This document shows, piece after piece, positions 37,001 through 53,500 of a stretch of DNA of 64,000 nt. The notes under the pieces were generated by a model. That model worked only from the letters and a program-made list of their open reading frames with translations, did not search any database and had not been told where the DNA came from. The position numbers and the translations under genes were made by a program. Numbering within the stretch: the stretch's first letter is position 1; each line of letters begins with the position of its first letter. Source of the DNA: Oscarella lobularis (taxonomy: Eukaryota; Porifera; Homoscleromorpha; Homosclerophorida; Oscarellidae); NCBI RefSeq assembly GCF_947507565.1, contig NC_089193.1, positions 62,001 to 126,000 of the forward strand, read 5' to 3'.

Positions 37001-38550
37001 TCAAGTATCTGTCGTATGGTATTAGAGAGATCTCCAATATCTGTCGTATGGTATTAGAGAGACCTTCAATATCTGTCGTAATGTATTAGAGAGACCTCCA
37101 ATATCTGTCGTATGGTTTTAGAAAGACCTCCAATATCTGTCGTATGTTACTAAGGAGACCTCAAGTATCTACCGTAGGGTACTAGGAAGACCTCCAATAT
37201 CTGTCGAATGGTATTAGAGAAATCTCTAATATCTGTCGTATGGTACTAAGGAGACCTCAAATATCTGTCGTATGGTACTAAGGAGACCTCCAATATCTGT
37301 CGTATGGTACTAGAGAGACCTCCAATATCTGTCGTATGGTACTAGGGAGAACTCCAAAATCTGTCGTATGGTACGAGGGAGAACTCCAAAATCTGTCGTA
37401 TGGTACTAGGGAGAACTCCAAAATCTGTCGTATGGTACTAGGGAGACCTCCAATATCTGTCGTATTGTATTAGAGAAACCTCTAATATCTGTCGTATGGT
37501 ACTAAGGAGACGTCCAATATCTGTCGTATGGTACTAGGGAGACCTCCAATATCTGTCGTATGGTACTAAGGAGACCTCCAATATCTGTCGTATGGTACTA
37601 GGGAGACCTCCAATAAGTGTCGTATGGTATTAGAGAGACCTCCAATATCTGTCGTATGGTACTAAGGAGACCACCCATATCTGTCGTATGGTATTAGAGA
37701 GACCTCCAATATCTGTCGTATGGTATTAGAAAGACATCCAATATCTGTCGTATGGTATTAGAGAGACCTCCAATATCTGTCGTATGGTACTAAGGAGACC
37801 TCCAATATCTGTCGTATGGTACTAGAGAGACCTCCAATATCTGTCGTATGGTACTAAGGAGACCTCCAATACCTGTCGTATGGTACTAGGGAGAACTCCA
37901 AAATCTGTCGTATGGTACTAGGGAGACCTCCAATATCTGTCGTATGCTATTAGAGAAACCTCTAATATCTGTCGTATGGTACTAGGGAGACCTCCAATAT
38001 CTGTCGTATGGTACTAAGGAGACCTCCAATATCTGTCGTATGGTACTAGGGAGACCTCCAATATCTGTCGTATGGTACTAAGGAGACCTCCAATATCTGT
38101 CGTATGGTACTACGGAGACCTCCAATATCTGTCGTATGGTACTAAGGAGACCTCCAATATCTGTCGTATGGTACTAGGGAGACCTCCAATAAGTGTCGTA
38201 TGGTATTAGAGAGACCTCCAATATCTGTCGTATGGTACTAGGGAGACCTCCAATAAGTGTCGTATGGTATTAGAGAGACCTCCAATATCTGTCGTATGGT
38301 ATTAGAAAGACCTCCACTATCTGTCGTATGGTATTAGAGAGACCTCCAATATCTGTCGTATGGTATTAGAGAGACCTCCAATACCTTTCGTATGGTATTA
38401 GAGAGACCTCCAATATCTGTCGTATGGTACTAGGGAGACCTCCAATATCTGTCGTATGGTATTAGAGAGACCTCCACTATCTGTCGTATGGTATTAGAGA
38501 GACCTCCAATATCTGTCGTATTTTACTAAGGAGACCTCAAGTATCTACCG

Positions 38551-41500
38551 TACGGTACTAGGAAGACCTCCAATATCTGTCGTATGGTATTAGAGAAACC
38601 TCTAATATCTGTCGTATGGTACTAAGGAGACCACCCATATCTGACGTATGGTATTAGAGAGACCTCCAATATCTGTCGTACGGTATTAGAAAGACATCCA
38701 ATATCTGTCGTATGGTATTAGAGAGACCTCCAATATCTGTCGTATGGTACTAAGGAGACCTCCAATATCTGTCGTATGGTACTAGGGAGACCTCCAATAT
38801 CTGTCGTATGGTACTAAGGAGACCTCCAATATCTGTCGTATGGTACTAGGGAGACCTCCAATATCTGTCGTATGGTACTAAGGAGACCTCCAATATCTGT
38901 CGTATGGTACTAGGGAGACCTCCAATAAGTGTCGTATGGTATTAGAGAGACCTCCAATATCTGTCGTATGGTACTAGGGAGACCTCCAATATCTGTCGTA
39001 TGGTACTAGAGAGACCTCCAATATCTGTCGTATGGTACTAGGGAGAACTCCAAAATCTGTCGTATGGTACGAGGGAGAACTCCAAAATCTGTCGTATGGT
39101 ACTAGGGAGAACTCCAAAATCTGTCGTATGGTACTAGGGAGACCTCTAATATCTGTCGTATGGTACTAAGGAGACGTCCAATATCTGTCGTATGGTACTA
39201 GGGAGACCTCCAATATCTGTCGTATGGTACTAGGGAGACCTCCAATAAGTGTCGTATGGTATTAGAGAGACCTCCAATATCTGTCGTATGGTACTAAGGA
39301 GACCACCCATATCTGTCGTATGGTATTAGAGAGACCTCCAATATCTGTCGTATGGTATTAGAAAGACATCCAATATCTGTCGTATGGTATTAGAGAGACC
39401 TCCAATATCTGTCGTATGGTACTAAGGAGACCTCCAATATCTGTCGTATGGTACTAGAGAGACCTCCAATATCTGTCGTATGGTACTAAGGAGACCTCCA
39501 ATACCTGTCGTATGGTACTAGGGAGAACTCCAAAATCTGTCGTATGGTACTAGGGAGACCTCCAATATCTGTCGTATGCTATTAGAGAAACCTCTAATAT
39601 CTGTCGTATGGTACTAGGGAGACCTCCAATATCTGTCGTATGGTACTAAGGAGACCTCCAATATCTGTCGTATGGTACTAGGGAGACCTCCAATATCTGT
39701 CGTATGGTACTAAGGAGACCTCCAATATCTGTCGTATGGTACTACGGAGACCTCCAATATCTGTCGTATGGTACTAAGGAGACCTCCAATATCTGTCGTA
39801 TGGTACTAGGGAGACCTCCAATAAGTGTCGTATGGTATTAGAGAGACCTCCAATATCTGTCGTATGGTACTAGGGAGACCTCCAATAAGTGTCGTATGGT
39901 ATTAGAGAGACCTCCAATATCTGTCGTATGGTATTAGAAAGACCTCCACTATCTGTCGTATGGTATTAGAGAGACCTCCAATATCTGTCGTATGGTATTA
40001 GAGAGACCTCCAATACCTTTCGTATGGTATTAGAGAGACCTCCAATATCTGTCGTATGGTACTAGGGAGACCTCCAATATCTGTCGTATGGTATTAGAGA
40101 GACCTCCACTATCTGTCGTATGGTATTAGAGAGACCTCCAATATCTGTCGTATTTTACTAAGGAGACCTCAAGTATCTACCGTACGGTACTAGGAAGACC
40201 TCCAATATCTGTCGTATGGTATTAGAGAAACCTCTAATATCTGTCGTATGGTACTAAGGAGACCACCCATATCTGTCGTATGGTATTAGAGAGACCTCCA
40301 ATATCTGTCGTATGGTATTAGAAAGACATCCAATATCTGTCGTATGGTATTAGAGAGACCTCCAATATCTGTCGTATGGTACTAAGGAGACCTCCAATAT
40401 CTGTCGTATGGTACTAGGGAGACCTCCAATATCTGTCGTATGGTACTAAGGAGACCTCCAATATCTGTCGTATGGTACTAGGGAGACCTCCAATATCTGT
40501 CGTATGGTACTAAGGAGACCTCCAATATCTGTCGTATGGTACTAGGGAGACCTCCAATAAGTGTCGTATGGTATTAGAGAGACCTCCAATATCTGTCGTA
40601 TGGTACTAGGGAGACCTCCAATATCTGTCGTATGGTATTAGAAAGACCTCCACTATCTGTGCTATGGTATTAGAGAGACCTCCAATATCTGTCGAATGGT
40701 ACTAAGGAGACTTCAAATATCTTCCGCATGGTACTAGGGAGACCTCCAATATTTGTCGTATGGTATTAGAGTGACCTCCAATATCTGTCGTATGGTACTA
40801 AGGAGACCTCCAATATCTGTCGTATGGTATTAGAAAGACCTCCAATATCTGTCGTATGGTACTAGGGAGACCTCCAATATCTGTCGTATGGTATTAGAAA
40901 GACCTCCACTATCTGTCGTATGGTATTAGAGAGACCTCCAATATCTGTCGTATGGTATTAGAGAGACCTCCAATACCTTTCGTATGGTATTAGAGAGACC
41001 TCCAATATCTGTCGTATGGTACTAGGGAGACCTCCAATATCTGTCGTATGGTATTAGAGAGACCTCCACTATCTGTCGTATGGTATTAGAGAGACCTCCA
41101 ATATCTGTCGTATGTTACTAAGGAGACCTCAAGTATCTACCGTACGGTACTAGGAAGACCTCCAATATCTGTCGTATGGTATTAGAGAAACCTCTAATAT
41201 CTGTCGTATGGTACTAAGGAGACCACCCATATCTGTCGTATGGTATTAGAGAGACCTCCAATATCTGTCGTATGGTATTAGAAAGACATCCAATATCTGT
41301 CGTATGGTATTAGAGAGACCTCCAATATCTGTCGTATGGTACTAAGGAGACCTCCAATATCTGTCGTATGGTACTAGAGAGACCTCCAATATCTGTCGTA
41401 TGGTACTAAGGAGACCTCCAATACCTGTCGTATGGTACTAGGGAGAACTCCAAAATCTGTCGTATGGTACTAGGGAGACCTCCAATATCTGTCGTATGCT

Positions 41501-44500
41501 ATTAGAGAAACCTCTAATATCTGTCGTATGGTACTAGGGAGACCTCCAATATCTGTCGTATGGTACTAAGGAGACCTCCAATATCTGTCGTATGGTACTA
41601 GGGAGACCTCCAATATCTGTCGTATGGTACTAAGGAGACCTCCAATATCTGTCGTATGGTACTAGGGAGACCTCCAATATCTGTCGTATGGTACTAAGGA
41701 GACCTCCAATATCTGTCGTATGGTACTAGGGAGACCTCCAATAAGTGTCGTATGGTATTAGAGAGACCTCCAATATCTGTCGTATGGTACTAGGGAGACC
41801 TCCAATAAGTGTCGTATGGTATTAGAGAGACCTCCAATATCTGTCGTATGGTATTAGAAAGACCTCCACTATCTGTCGTATGGTATTAGAGAGACCTCCA
41901 ATATCTGTCGTATGGTATTAGAGAGACCTCCAATACCTTTCGTATGGTATTAGAGAGACCTCCAATATCTGTCGTATGGTACTAGGGAGACCTCCAATAT
42001 CTGTCGTATGGTATTAGAGAGACCTCCACTATCTGTCGTATGGTATTAGAGAGACCTCCAATATCTGTCGTATGGTACTAAGGAGACCTCAAGTATCTAC
42101 CGTACGGTACTAGGAAGACCTCCAATATCTGTCGTATGGTATTAGAGAAACCTCTAATATCTGTCGTATGGTACTAAGGAGACCACCCATATCTGTCGTA
42201 TGGTATTAGAGAGACCTCCAATATCTGTCGTATGGTATTAGAAAGACATCCAATATCTGTCGTATGGTATTAGAGAGACCTCCAATATCTGTCGTATGGT
42301 ACTAAGGAGACCTCCAATATCTGTCGTATGGTACTAGGGAGACCTCCAATATCTGTCGTATGGTACTAAGGAGACCTCCAATATCTGTCGTATGGTACTA
42401 GGGAGACCTCCAATAAGTGTCGTATGGTATTAGAGAGACCTCCAATATCTGTCGTATGGTACTAGGGAGACCTCCAATATCTGTCGTATGGTATTAGAAA
42501 GACCTCCACTATCTGTGCTATGGTATTAGAGAGACCTCCAATATCTGTCGAATGGTACTAAGGAGACTTCAAATATCTTCCGCATGGTACTAGGGAGACC
42601 TCCAATATCTGTCGTATGGTATTAGAGTGACCTCCAATATCTGTCGTATGGTACTAAGGAGACCTCCAATATCTGTCGTATGGTACTAGGGAGACCTCCA
42701 ATATCTGTCGTATGGTACTAAGGAGACCTCCAATATCTGTCGTATGGTACTAGGGAGACCTCCAATAAGTGTAGTATGGTATTAGAGAGACCTCCAATAT
42801 CTGTCGTATGGTACTAGGGAGACCTCCAATAAGTGTCGTATGGTATTAGAGAGACCTCCAATATCTGTCGTATGGTACTAGGGAGACCTCCAATATCTGT
42901 CGTATGGTATTAGAAAGACCTCCACTATCTGTCGTATGGTATTAGAGAGACCTCCAGTATCTGTCGTATGGTATTAGAGAGACCTCCAATACCTTTCGTA
43001 TGGTATTAGAGACACCTCCAATATCTGTCGTATGGTACTAGGGAGACCTCCAATATCTGTCGTATGGTATTAGAGAGACCTCCAATATCTGTCGTATGGT
43101 ATTAGAGAGACCTCCACTATCTGTCGTATGGTATTAGAGAGACACCCAATATCTGTCGTATGGTACTAGGGAGACCTCCAATATCTGTCGTATGGTATTA
43201 GAGAGACCTCCAATATCTGTCGTATGGTATTAGAAAGACCTCCACTATCTGTCGTATGGTATTAGAGAGACCTCCAATATCTGTCGTATGGTACTAAGGA
43301 GACCTCCAATATCTGTCGTATGGTATTAGAGAGACCACCAATATCTGTCGTATGGTATTAGAGAGACCTCCAATATCTGTCGAATGGTACTAAGGAGACC
43401 TCCAATATCTGTCGTATGGTACTAGGAAGACATCCAATATCTGTCGTATGGTATTAGAGAGACCTCCAATATCTGTCGTATGGTATTAGAGAGACCTCCA
43501 ATATCTGTCGTATGGTATTAGAGAGACCACCAATATCTGTCGTATGGTATTAAAGAGACCTCAATATCTACCGTATGGTACTAAGGAGACGTCCAATATC
43601 TGTCGTATGGTATTGGAGAGACATCCAATATCTGTCGTATGGTATTAGAGAGACCTCCAATATCTGTCGTATGGTACTAGGGAGACCTCCAATATCTGTC
43701 ATATTGTATTAGAGAGACCTCCAAAATTTGCCGTATGGCACTAAGGAGACCTCCAGTATCTGTCGTATTGTACTAGAGAGACCTCCAATATCGGTCGTAT
43801 GGTACTAAGGAGACCTCAAGTATCTACGTTACAGTACTAAGGAGACCTCCAATATCTGTCGTATGGTATTAGAGAGACCTCCAATATCTGTCGTATGGTA
43901 TTAGAGAGACTTCCAATATCTGTCGTATGGTACTAAGCAGACCTCAAGTATCAACCGTACGGTACTAGGGAGACCTCCAATATCTGTCCTATGGTATTAG
44001 AGAGACCTCCAATATTTGTCGTATGGTACTAATGAGACCTCCAATATCTGTCGTATGGTACTAGAGAAACCTCCAATATCTGTCGTATGGTACTAAGGAG
44101 ACCTCCAATACCTGTCGTATGGTACTAGGGAGAACTCCAATATCTGTCGTATGGTATTAGAGAAACCTCTAATATCTGTCGTATGGTACTAGGGAGACCT
44201 CCAATATCTGTCGTATGGTACTAAGGAGACCTCCAATATCTGTCGTATGGTACTAAGGAGACCTCCAATATCTGTCGTATGGTACTAGGGAGACCACCAA
44301 TAAGTGTCGTATGGTATTAGAGAGACCTCCAATATCTGTCGTATGGTACTAGGGAGACCTCCAATAAGTGTCGTATGGTATTAGAGAGACCTCCAATATC
44401 TGTCGTATGGTACTAGGGAGACCTCCAATATCTGTCGTATGGTATTAGAAAGACCTCCACTATCTGTCGTATGGTATTAGAGAGACCTCCAATATCTGTC

Positions 44501-47500
44501 GTATGGTACTTGGGAGACCTCCAATATCTGTCGTATGGTATTAGAAAAACCTCCAATATCTGTCGTATGGTATTAGAAAAACCTCCAATATCTGTCGTAT
44601 GGTATTAGAGAGACCTCCAATATCTGTCGTATGGTACTAAGGAGAACTCAAATATCTGTCGTATGGTACTAGGGAGACCTCCAAAATCTGTCGTATGGTA
44701 TTAGAGAGACCTCCAATATCTGTCGTATGGTATTAGAGAGACCTTCAATATCTCTCGTAATGTATTAGAGAGACCTCCAATATCTGTCGTATGGTACTAG
44801 GGAGACCTCCAATACCTGTCGTATGGTACTAGGGAGACCTCCAATATCTGTCGTATGGTATTAGAGAGATCTCCAATATCTGTCGTATGGTATTAGAGAG
44901 ACCTTCAATATCTGTCGTAATGTATTAGAGAGACCTCCAATATCTGTCGTATGGTTTTAGAAAGACCTCCAATATCTGTCGTATGTTACTAAGGAGACCT
45001 CAAGTATCTACCGTAGGGTACTAGGAAGACCTCCAATATCTGTCGAATGGTATTAGAGAAACCTCTAATATCTGTCGTATGGTACTAAGGAGACCTCAAA
45101 TATCTGTCGTATGGTACTAAGGAGACCTCCAATATCTGTCGTATGGTACTAGAGAGACCTCCAATATCTGTCGTATGGTACTAGGGAGAACTCCAAAATC
45201 TGTCGTATGGTACGAGGGAGAACTCCAAAATCTGTCGTATGGTACTAGGGAGAACTCCAAAATCTGTCGTATGGTACTAGGGAGACCTCCAATATCTGTC
45301 GTATTGTATTAGAGAAACCTCTAATATCTGTCGTATGGTATTAGAGAGACCTCCAATATCTGTCGTATGGTATTAGAGAGACTTCCAATATCTGTCGTAT
45401 GGTACTAAGCAGACCTCAAGTATCAACCGTACGGTACTAGGGAGACCTCCAATATCTGTCCTATGGTATTAGAGAGACCTCCAATATTTGTCGTATGGTA
45501 CTAATGAGACCTCCAATATCTGTCGTATGGTACTAGAGAAACCTCCAATATCTGTCGTATGGTACTAAGGAGACCTCCAATACCTGTCGTATGGTACTAG
45601 GGAGAACTCCAATATCTGTCGTATGGTATTAGAGAAACCTCTAATATCTGTCGTATGGTACTAGGGAGACCTCCAATATCTGTCGTATGGTACTAAGGAG
45701 ACCTCCAATATCTGTCGTATGGTACTAAGGAGACCTCCAATATCTGTCGTATGGTACTAGGGAGACCACCAATAAGTGTCGTATGGTATTAGAGAGACCT
45801 CCAATATCTGTCGTATGGTACTAGGGAGACCTCCAATAAGTGTCGTATGGTATTAGAGAGACCTCCAATATCTGTCGTATGGTACTAGGGAGACCTCCAA
45901 TATCTGTCGTATGGTATTAGAAAGACCTCCACTATCTGTCGTATGGTATTAGAGAGACCTCCAATATCTGTCGTATGGTACTTGGGAGACCTCCAATATC
46001 TGTCGTATGGTATTAGAAAAACCTCCAATATCTGTCGTATGGTATTAGAAAAACCTCCAATATCTGTCGTATGGTATTAGAGAGACCTCCAATATCTGTC
46101 GTATGGTACTAAGGAGAACTCAAATATCTGTCGTATGGTACTAGGGAGACCTCCAAAATCTGTCGTATGGTATTAGAGAGACCTCCAATATCTGTCGTAT
46201 GGTATTAGAGAGACCTTCAATATCTCTCGTAATGTATTAGAGAGACCTCCAATATCTGTCGTATGGTACTAGGGAGACCTCCAATACCTGTCGTATGGTA
46301 CTAGGGAGACCTCCAATATCTGTCGTATGGTATTAGAGAGATCTCCAATATCTGTCGTATGGTATTAGAGAGACCTTCAATATCTGTCGTAATGTATTAG
46401 AGAGACCTCCAATATCTGTCGTATGGTTTTAGAAAGACCTCCAATATCTGTCGTATGTTACTAAGGAGACCTCAAGTATCTACCGTAGGGTACTAGGAAG
46501 ACCTCCAATATCTGTCGAATGGTATTAGAGAAACCTCTAATATCTGTCGTATGGTACTAAGGAGACCTCAAATATCTGTCGTATGGTACTAAGGAGACCT
46601 CCAATATCTGTCGTATGGTACTAGAGAGACCTCCAATATCTGTCGTATGGTACTAGGGAGAACTCCAAAATCTGTCGTATGGTACGAGGGAGAACTCCAA
46701 AATCTGTCGTATGGTACTAGGGAGAACTCCAAAATCTGTCGTATGGTACTAGGGAGACCTCCAATATCTGTCGTATTGTATTAGAGAAACCTCTAATATC
46801 TGTCGTATGGTAGTAAGGAGACGTCCAATATCTGTCGTATGGTACTAGGGAGACCTCCAATATCTGTCGTATGGTACTAAGGAGACCTCCAACATCTGTC
46901 GTATGGTACTAGGGAGACCTCCAATAAGTGTCGTATGGTATTAGAGAGACCTCCAATATCTGTCGTATGGTACTAGGGAGACCTCCAATATCTGTCGTAT
47001 GGTATTAGAAAGACCTCCACTATCTGTCGTATGGTATTAGAGAGACCTCCAATATCTGTCGTATGGTATTAGAGAGACCTCCAATACCTTTCGTATGGTA
47101 TTAGAGAGACCTCCAATATCTGTCGTATGGTACTAGGGAGACCTCCAATATCTGTCGTATGGTATTAGAGAGACCTCTAATATCTGTCGTATGGTACTAA
47201 GGAGACCACCCATATCTGTCGTATGGTATTAGAAAGACCTCCAATATCTGTCGTATGGTATTAAAGAGACCTCAATATCTACCGTATGGTACTAAGGAGA
47301 CGTCCAATATCTGTCGTATGGTATTGGAGAGACATCCAATATCTGTCGTATGGTATTAGAGAGACCTCCAATATCTGTCGTATGGTACTAGGGAGACCTC
47401 CAATATCTGTCATATTGTATTAGAGAGACCTCCAAAATTTGCCGTATGGCACTAAGGAGACCTCCAGTATCTGTCGTATTGTACTAGAGAGACCTCCAAT

Positions 47501-50500
47501 ATCGGTCGTATGGTACTAAGGAGACCTCAAGTATCTACGTTACAGTACTAAGGAGACCTCCAATATCTGTCGTATGGTATTAGAGAGACCTCCAATATCT
47601 GTCGTATGGTATTAGAGAGACTTCCAATATCTGTCGTATGGTACTAAGCAGACCTCAAGTATCAACCGTACGGTACTAGGGAGACCTCCAATATCTGTCC
47701 TATGGTATTAGAGAGACCTCCAATATTTGTCGTATGGTACTAATGAGACCTCCAATATCTGTCGTATGGTACTAGAGAGACCTCCAATATCTGTCGTATG
47801 GTACAAAGGAGACCTCCAATACCTGTCGTATGGTACTAGGGAGAACTCCAATATCTGTCGTATGGTATTAGAGAAACCTCTAATATCTGTCGTATGGTAC
47901 TAGGGAGACCTCCAATATCTGTCGTATGGTACTAGGGAGACCTCCAATATCTGTCGTATGGTACTAAGGAGACCTCCAATATCTGTCGTATGGTACTAGG
48001 GAGACCTCCAATATCTGTCGTATGGTACTAAGGAGACCTCCAATATCTGTCGTATGGTACTAGGGAGACCTCCAATAAGTGTCGTATGGTATTAGAGAGA
48101 CCTCCAATATCTGTCGTATGGTACTAGGGAGACCTCCAATAAGTGTCGTATGGTATTAGAGAGACCTCCAATATCTGTCGTATGGTACTAGGGAGACCTC
48201 CAATATCTGTCGTATGGTATTAGAAAGACCTCCACTATCTGTCGTATGGTATTAGAGAGACCTCCAATATCTGTCGTATGGTACTTGGGAGACCTCCAAT
48301 ATCTGTCGTATGGTATTAGAAAAACCTCCAATATCTGTCGTATGGTATTAGAAAAACCTCCAATATCTGTCGTATGGTATTAGAGAGACCTCCAATATCT
48401 GTCGTATGGTACTAAGGAGACCACCATATCTGTCGTATGGTATTAGAGAGACCTCCAATATCTGTCGTATGGTATTAGAAAGACATCCAATATCTGTCGT
48501 ATGGTATTAGAGAGACCTCCAATATCTGTCGTATGGTACTAAGGAGACCTCCAATATCTGTCGTATGGTACTAGAGAGACCTCCAATATCTGTCGTATGG
48601 TACTAGGGAGACCTCCAATATCTGTCGTATGGTATTAGAAAGACCTCCACTATCTGTCGTATGGTATTAGAGAGACCTCCAATATCTGTCGTATGGTACT
48701 TGGGAGACCTCCAATATCTGTCGTATGGTATTAGAAAAACCTCCAATATCTGTCGTATGGTATTAGAAAAACCTCCAATATCTGTCGTATGGTATTAGAG
48801 AGACCTCCAATATCTGTCGTATGGTACTAAGGAGACCTCAAATATCTGTCGTATGGTACTAGGGAGACCTCCAAAATCTGTCGTATGGTATTAGAGAGAC
48901 CTCCAATATCTGTCGTATGGTATTAGAGAGACCTTCAATATCTCTCGTAATGTATTAGAGAGACCTCCAATATCTGTCGTATGGTACTAGGGAGACCTCC
49001 AATACCTGTCGTATGGTACTAAGGAGACCTCAAGTATCTGTCGTATGGTATTAGAGAGATCTCCAATATCTGTCGTATGGTATTAGAGAGACCTTCAATA
49101 TCTGTCGTAATGTATTAGAGAGACCTCCAATATCTGTCGTATGGTTTTAGAAAGACCTCCAATATCTGTCGTATGTTACTAAGGAGACCTCAAGTATCTA
49201 CCGTAGGGTACTAGGAAGACCTCCAATATCTGTCGAATGGTATTAGAGAAATCTCTAATATCTGTCGTATGGTACTAAGGAGACCTCAAATATCTGTCGT
49301 ATGGTACTAAGGAGACCTCCAATATCTGTCGTATGGTACTAGAGAGACCTCCAATATCTGTCGTATGGTACTAGGGAGAACTCCAAAATCTGTCGTATGG
49401 TACGAGGGAGAACTCCAAAATCTGTCGTATGGTACTAGGGAGAACTCCAAAATCTGTCGTATGGTACTAGGGAGACCTCCAATATCTGTCGTATTGTATT
49501 AGAGAAACCTCTAATATCTGTCGTATGGTACTAAGGAGACGTCCAATATCTGTCGTATGGTACTAGGGAGACCTCCAATATCTGTCGTATGGTACTAAGG
49601 AGACCTCCAATATCTGTCGTATGGTACTAGGGAGACCTCCAATAAGTGTCGTATGGTATTAGAGAGACCTCCAATATCTGTCGTATGGTACTAAGGAGAC
49701 CACCCATATCTGTCGTATGGTATTAGAGAGACCTCCAATATCTGTCGTATGGTATTAGAAAGACATCCAATATCTGTCGTATGGTATTAGAGAGACCTCC
49801 AATATCTGTCGTATGGTACTAAGGAGACCTCCAATATCTGTCGTATGGTACTAGAGAGACCTCCAATATCTGTCGTATGGTACTAAGGAGACCTCCAATA
49901 CCTGTCGTATGGTACTAGGGAGAACTCCAAAATCTGTCGTATGGTACTAGGGAGACCTCCAATATCTGTCGTATGCTATTAGAGAAACCTCTAATATCTG
50001 TCGTATGGTACTAGGGAGACCTCCAATATCTGTCGTATGGTACTAAGGAGACCTCCAATATCTGTCGTATGGTACTAGGGAGACCTCCAATATCTGTCGT
50101 ATGGTACTAAGGAGACCTCCAATATCTGTCGTATGGTACTACGGAGACCTCCAATATCTGTCGTATGGTACTAAGGAGACCTCCAATATCTGTCGTATGG
50201 TATTAGAGAGACCTCCAATATCTGTCGTATGGTATTAGAAAGACCTCCACTATCTGTGCTATGGTATTAGAGAGACCTCCAATATCTGTCGAATGGTACT
50301 AAGGAGACTTCAAATATCTTCCGCATGGTACTAGGGAGACCTCCAATATCTGTCGTATGGTATTAGAGTGACCTCCAATATCTGTCGTATGGTACTAAGG
50401 AGACCTCCAATATCTGTCGTATGGTATTAGAAAGACCTCCAATATCTGTCGTATGGTACTAGGGAGACCTCCAATATCTGTCGTATGGTATTAGAAAGAC

Positions 50501-53500
50501 CTCCACTATCTGTCGTATGGTATTAGAGAGACCTCCAATATCTGTCGTATGGTATTAGAGAGACCTCCAATACCTTTCGTATGGTATTAGAGAGACCTCC
50601 AATATCTGTCGTATGGTATTAGAGAGACCTCCACTATCTGTCGTATGGTATTAGAGAGACCTCCAATATCTGTCGTATGTTACTAAGGAGACCTCAAGTA
50701 TCTACCGTACGGTACTAGGAAGACCTCCAATATCTGTCGTATGGTATTAGAGAAACCTCTAATATCTGTCGTATGGTACTAAGGAGACCACCCATATCTG
50801 TCGTATGGTATTAGAGAGACCTCCAATATCTGTCGTATGGTATTAGAAAGACATCCAATATCTGTTGTATGGTATTAGAGAGACCTCCAATATCTGTCGT
50901 ATGGTACTAAGGAGACCTCCAATATCTGTCGTATGGTACTAGAGAGACCTCCAATATCTGTCGTATGGGACTAAGGAGACCTCCAATACCTGTCGTATGG
51001 TACTAGGGAGAACTCCAAAATCTGTCGTATGGTACTAGGGAGACCTCCAATATCTGTCGTATGCTATTAGAGAAACCTCTAATATCTGTCGTATGGTACT
51101 AGGGAGACCTCCAATATCTGTCGTATGGTACTAAGGAGACCTCCAATATCTGTCGTATGGTACTAGGGAGACCTCCAATATCTGTCGTATGGTACTAAGG
51201 AGACCTCCAATATCTGTCGTATGGTACTAGGGAGACCTCCAATATCTGTCGTATGGTACTAAGGAGACCTCCAATATCTGTCGTATGGTACTAGGGAGAC
51301 CTCCAATAAGTGTCGTATGGTATTAGAGAGACCTCCAATATCTGTCGTATGGTACTAGGGAGACCTCCAATAAGTGTCGTATGGTATTAGAGAGACCTCC
51401 AATATCTGTCGTATGGTATTAGAAAGACCTCCACTATCTGTCGTATGGTATTAGAGAGACCTCCAATATCTGTCGTATGGTATTAGAGAGACCTCCAATA
51501 CCTTTCGTATGGTATTAGAGAGACCTCCAATATCTGTCGTATGGTACTAGGGAGACCTCCAATATCTGTCGTATGGTATTAGAGAGACCTCCACTATCTG
51601 TCGTATGGTATTAGAGAGACCTCCAATATCTGTCGTATGGTACTAAGGAGACCTCAAGTATCTACCGTACGGTACTAGGAAGACCTCCAATATCTGTCGT
51701 ATGGTATTAGAGAAACCTCTAATATCTGTCGTATGGTACTAAGGAGACCACCCATATCTGTCGTATGGTATTAGAGAGACCTCCAATATCTGTCGTATGG
51801 TATTAGAAAGACATCCAATATCTGTCGTATGGTATTAGAGAGACCTCCAATATCTGTCGTATGGTACTAAGGAGACCTCCAATATCTGTCGTATGGTACT
51901 AGGGAGACCTCCAATATCTGTCGTATGGTACTAAGGAGACCTCCAATATCTGTCGTATGGTACTAGGGAGACCTCCAATAAGTGTCGTATGGTATTAGAG
52001 AGACCTCCAATATCTGTCGTATGGTACTAGGGAGACCTCCAATATCTGTCGTATGGTATTAGAAAGACCTCCACTATCTGTGCTATGGTATTAGAGAGAC
52101 CTCCAATATCTGTCGAATGGTACTAAGGAGACTTCAAATATCTTCCGCATGGTACTAGGGAGACCTCCAATATCTGTCGTATGGTATTAGAGTGACCTCC
52201 AATATCTGTCGTATGGTACTAAGGAGACCTCCAATATCTGTCGTATGGTATTAGAAAGACCTCCAATATCTGTCGTATGGTACTAGGGAGACCTCCAATA
52301 TCTGTCGTATGGTATTAGAAAGACCTCCACTATCTGTCGTATGGTATTAGAGAGACCTCCAATATCTGTCGTATGGTATTAGAGAGACCTCCAATACCTT
52401 TCGTATGGTATTAGAGAGACCTCCAATATCTGTCGTATGGTACTAGGGAGACTTCCAATATCTGTCGTATGGTATTAGAGAGACCTCCACTATCTGTCGT
52501 ATGGTACTAGGGAGACCTCCAATATCTGTCGTATGGTATTAGAGAGACCTCCACTATCTGTCTTCTGGTATTAGAGAGACCTCCAATATCTGTCGTATGT
52601 TACTAAGGAGACCTCAAGTATCTACCGTACGGTACTAGGAAGACCTCCAATATCTGTCGTATGGTATTAGAGAAACCTCTAATATCTGTCGTATGGTACT
52701 AAGGAGACCACCCATATCTGTCGTATGGTACTAGGGAGACCTCCAATATCTGTCGTATGGTACTAAGGAGACCTCCAATATCTGTCGTATGGTACTAGGG
52801 AGACCTCCAATATCTGTCGTATGGTACTAAGGAGACCTCCAATATCTGTCGTATGGTACTAGGGAGACCTCCAATATCTGTCGTATGGTACTAAGGAGAC
52901 CTCCAATATCTGTCGTATGGTACTAGGGAGACCTCCAATATCTGTCGTATGGTACTAAGGAGACCTCCAATATCTGTCGTATGGTACTAAGGAGACCTCC
53001 AATATCTGTCGTATGGTACTAGGGAGACCTCCAATATCTGTCGTATGGTACTAAGGAGACCTCCAATATCTGTCGTATGGTACTAGGGAGACCTCCAATA
53101 AGTGTCGTATGGTATTAGAGAGACCTCCAATATCTGTCGTATGGTACTAGGGAGACCTCCAATATCTGTCGTATGGTATTAGAAAGACCTCCACTATCTG
53201 TGCTATGGTATTAGAGAGACCTCCAATATCTGTCGAATGGTACTAAGGAGACTTCAAATATCTTCCGCATGGTACTAGGGAGACCTCCAATATCTGTCGT
53301 ATGGTATTAGAGTGACCTCCAATATCTGTCGTATGGTACTAAGGAGACCTCCAATATCTGTCGTATGGTATTAGAAAGACCTCCAATATCTGTCGTATGG
53401 TACTAGGGAGACCTCCAATATCTGTCGTATGGTATTAGAAAGACCTCCACTATCTGTCGTATGGTATTAGAGAGACCTCCAATATCTGTCGTATGGTATT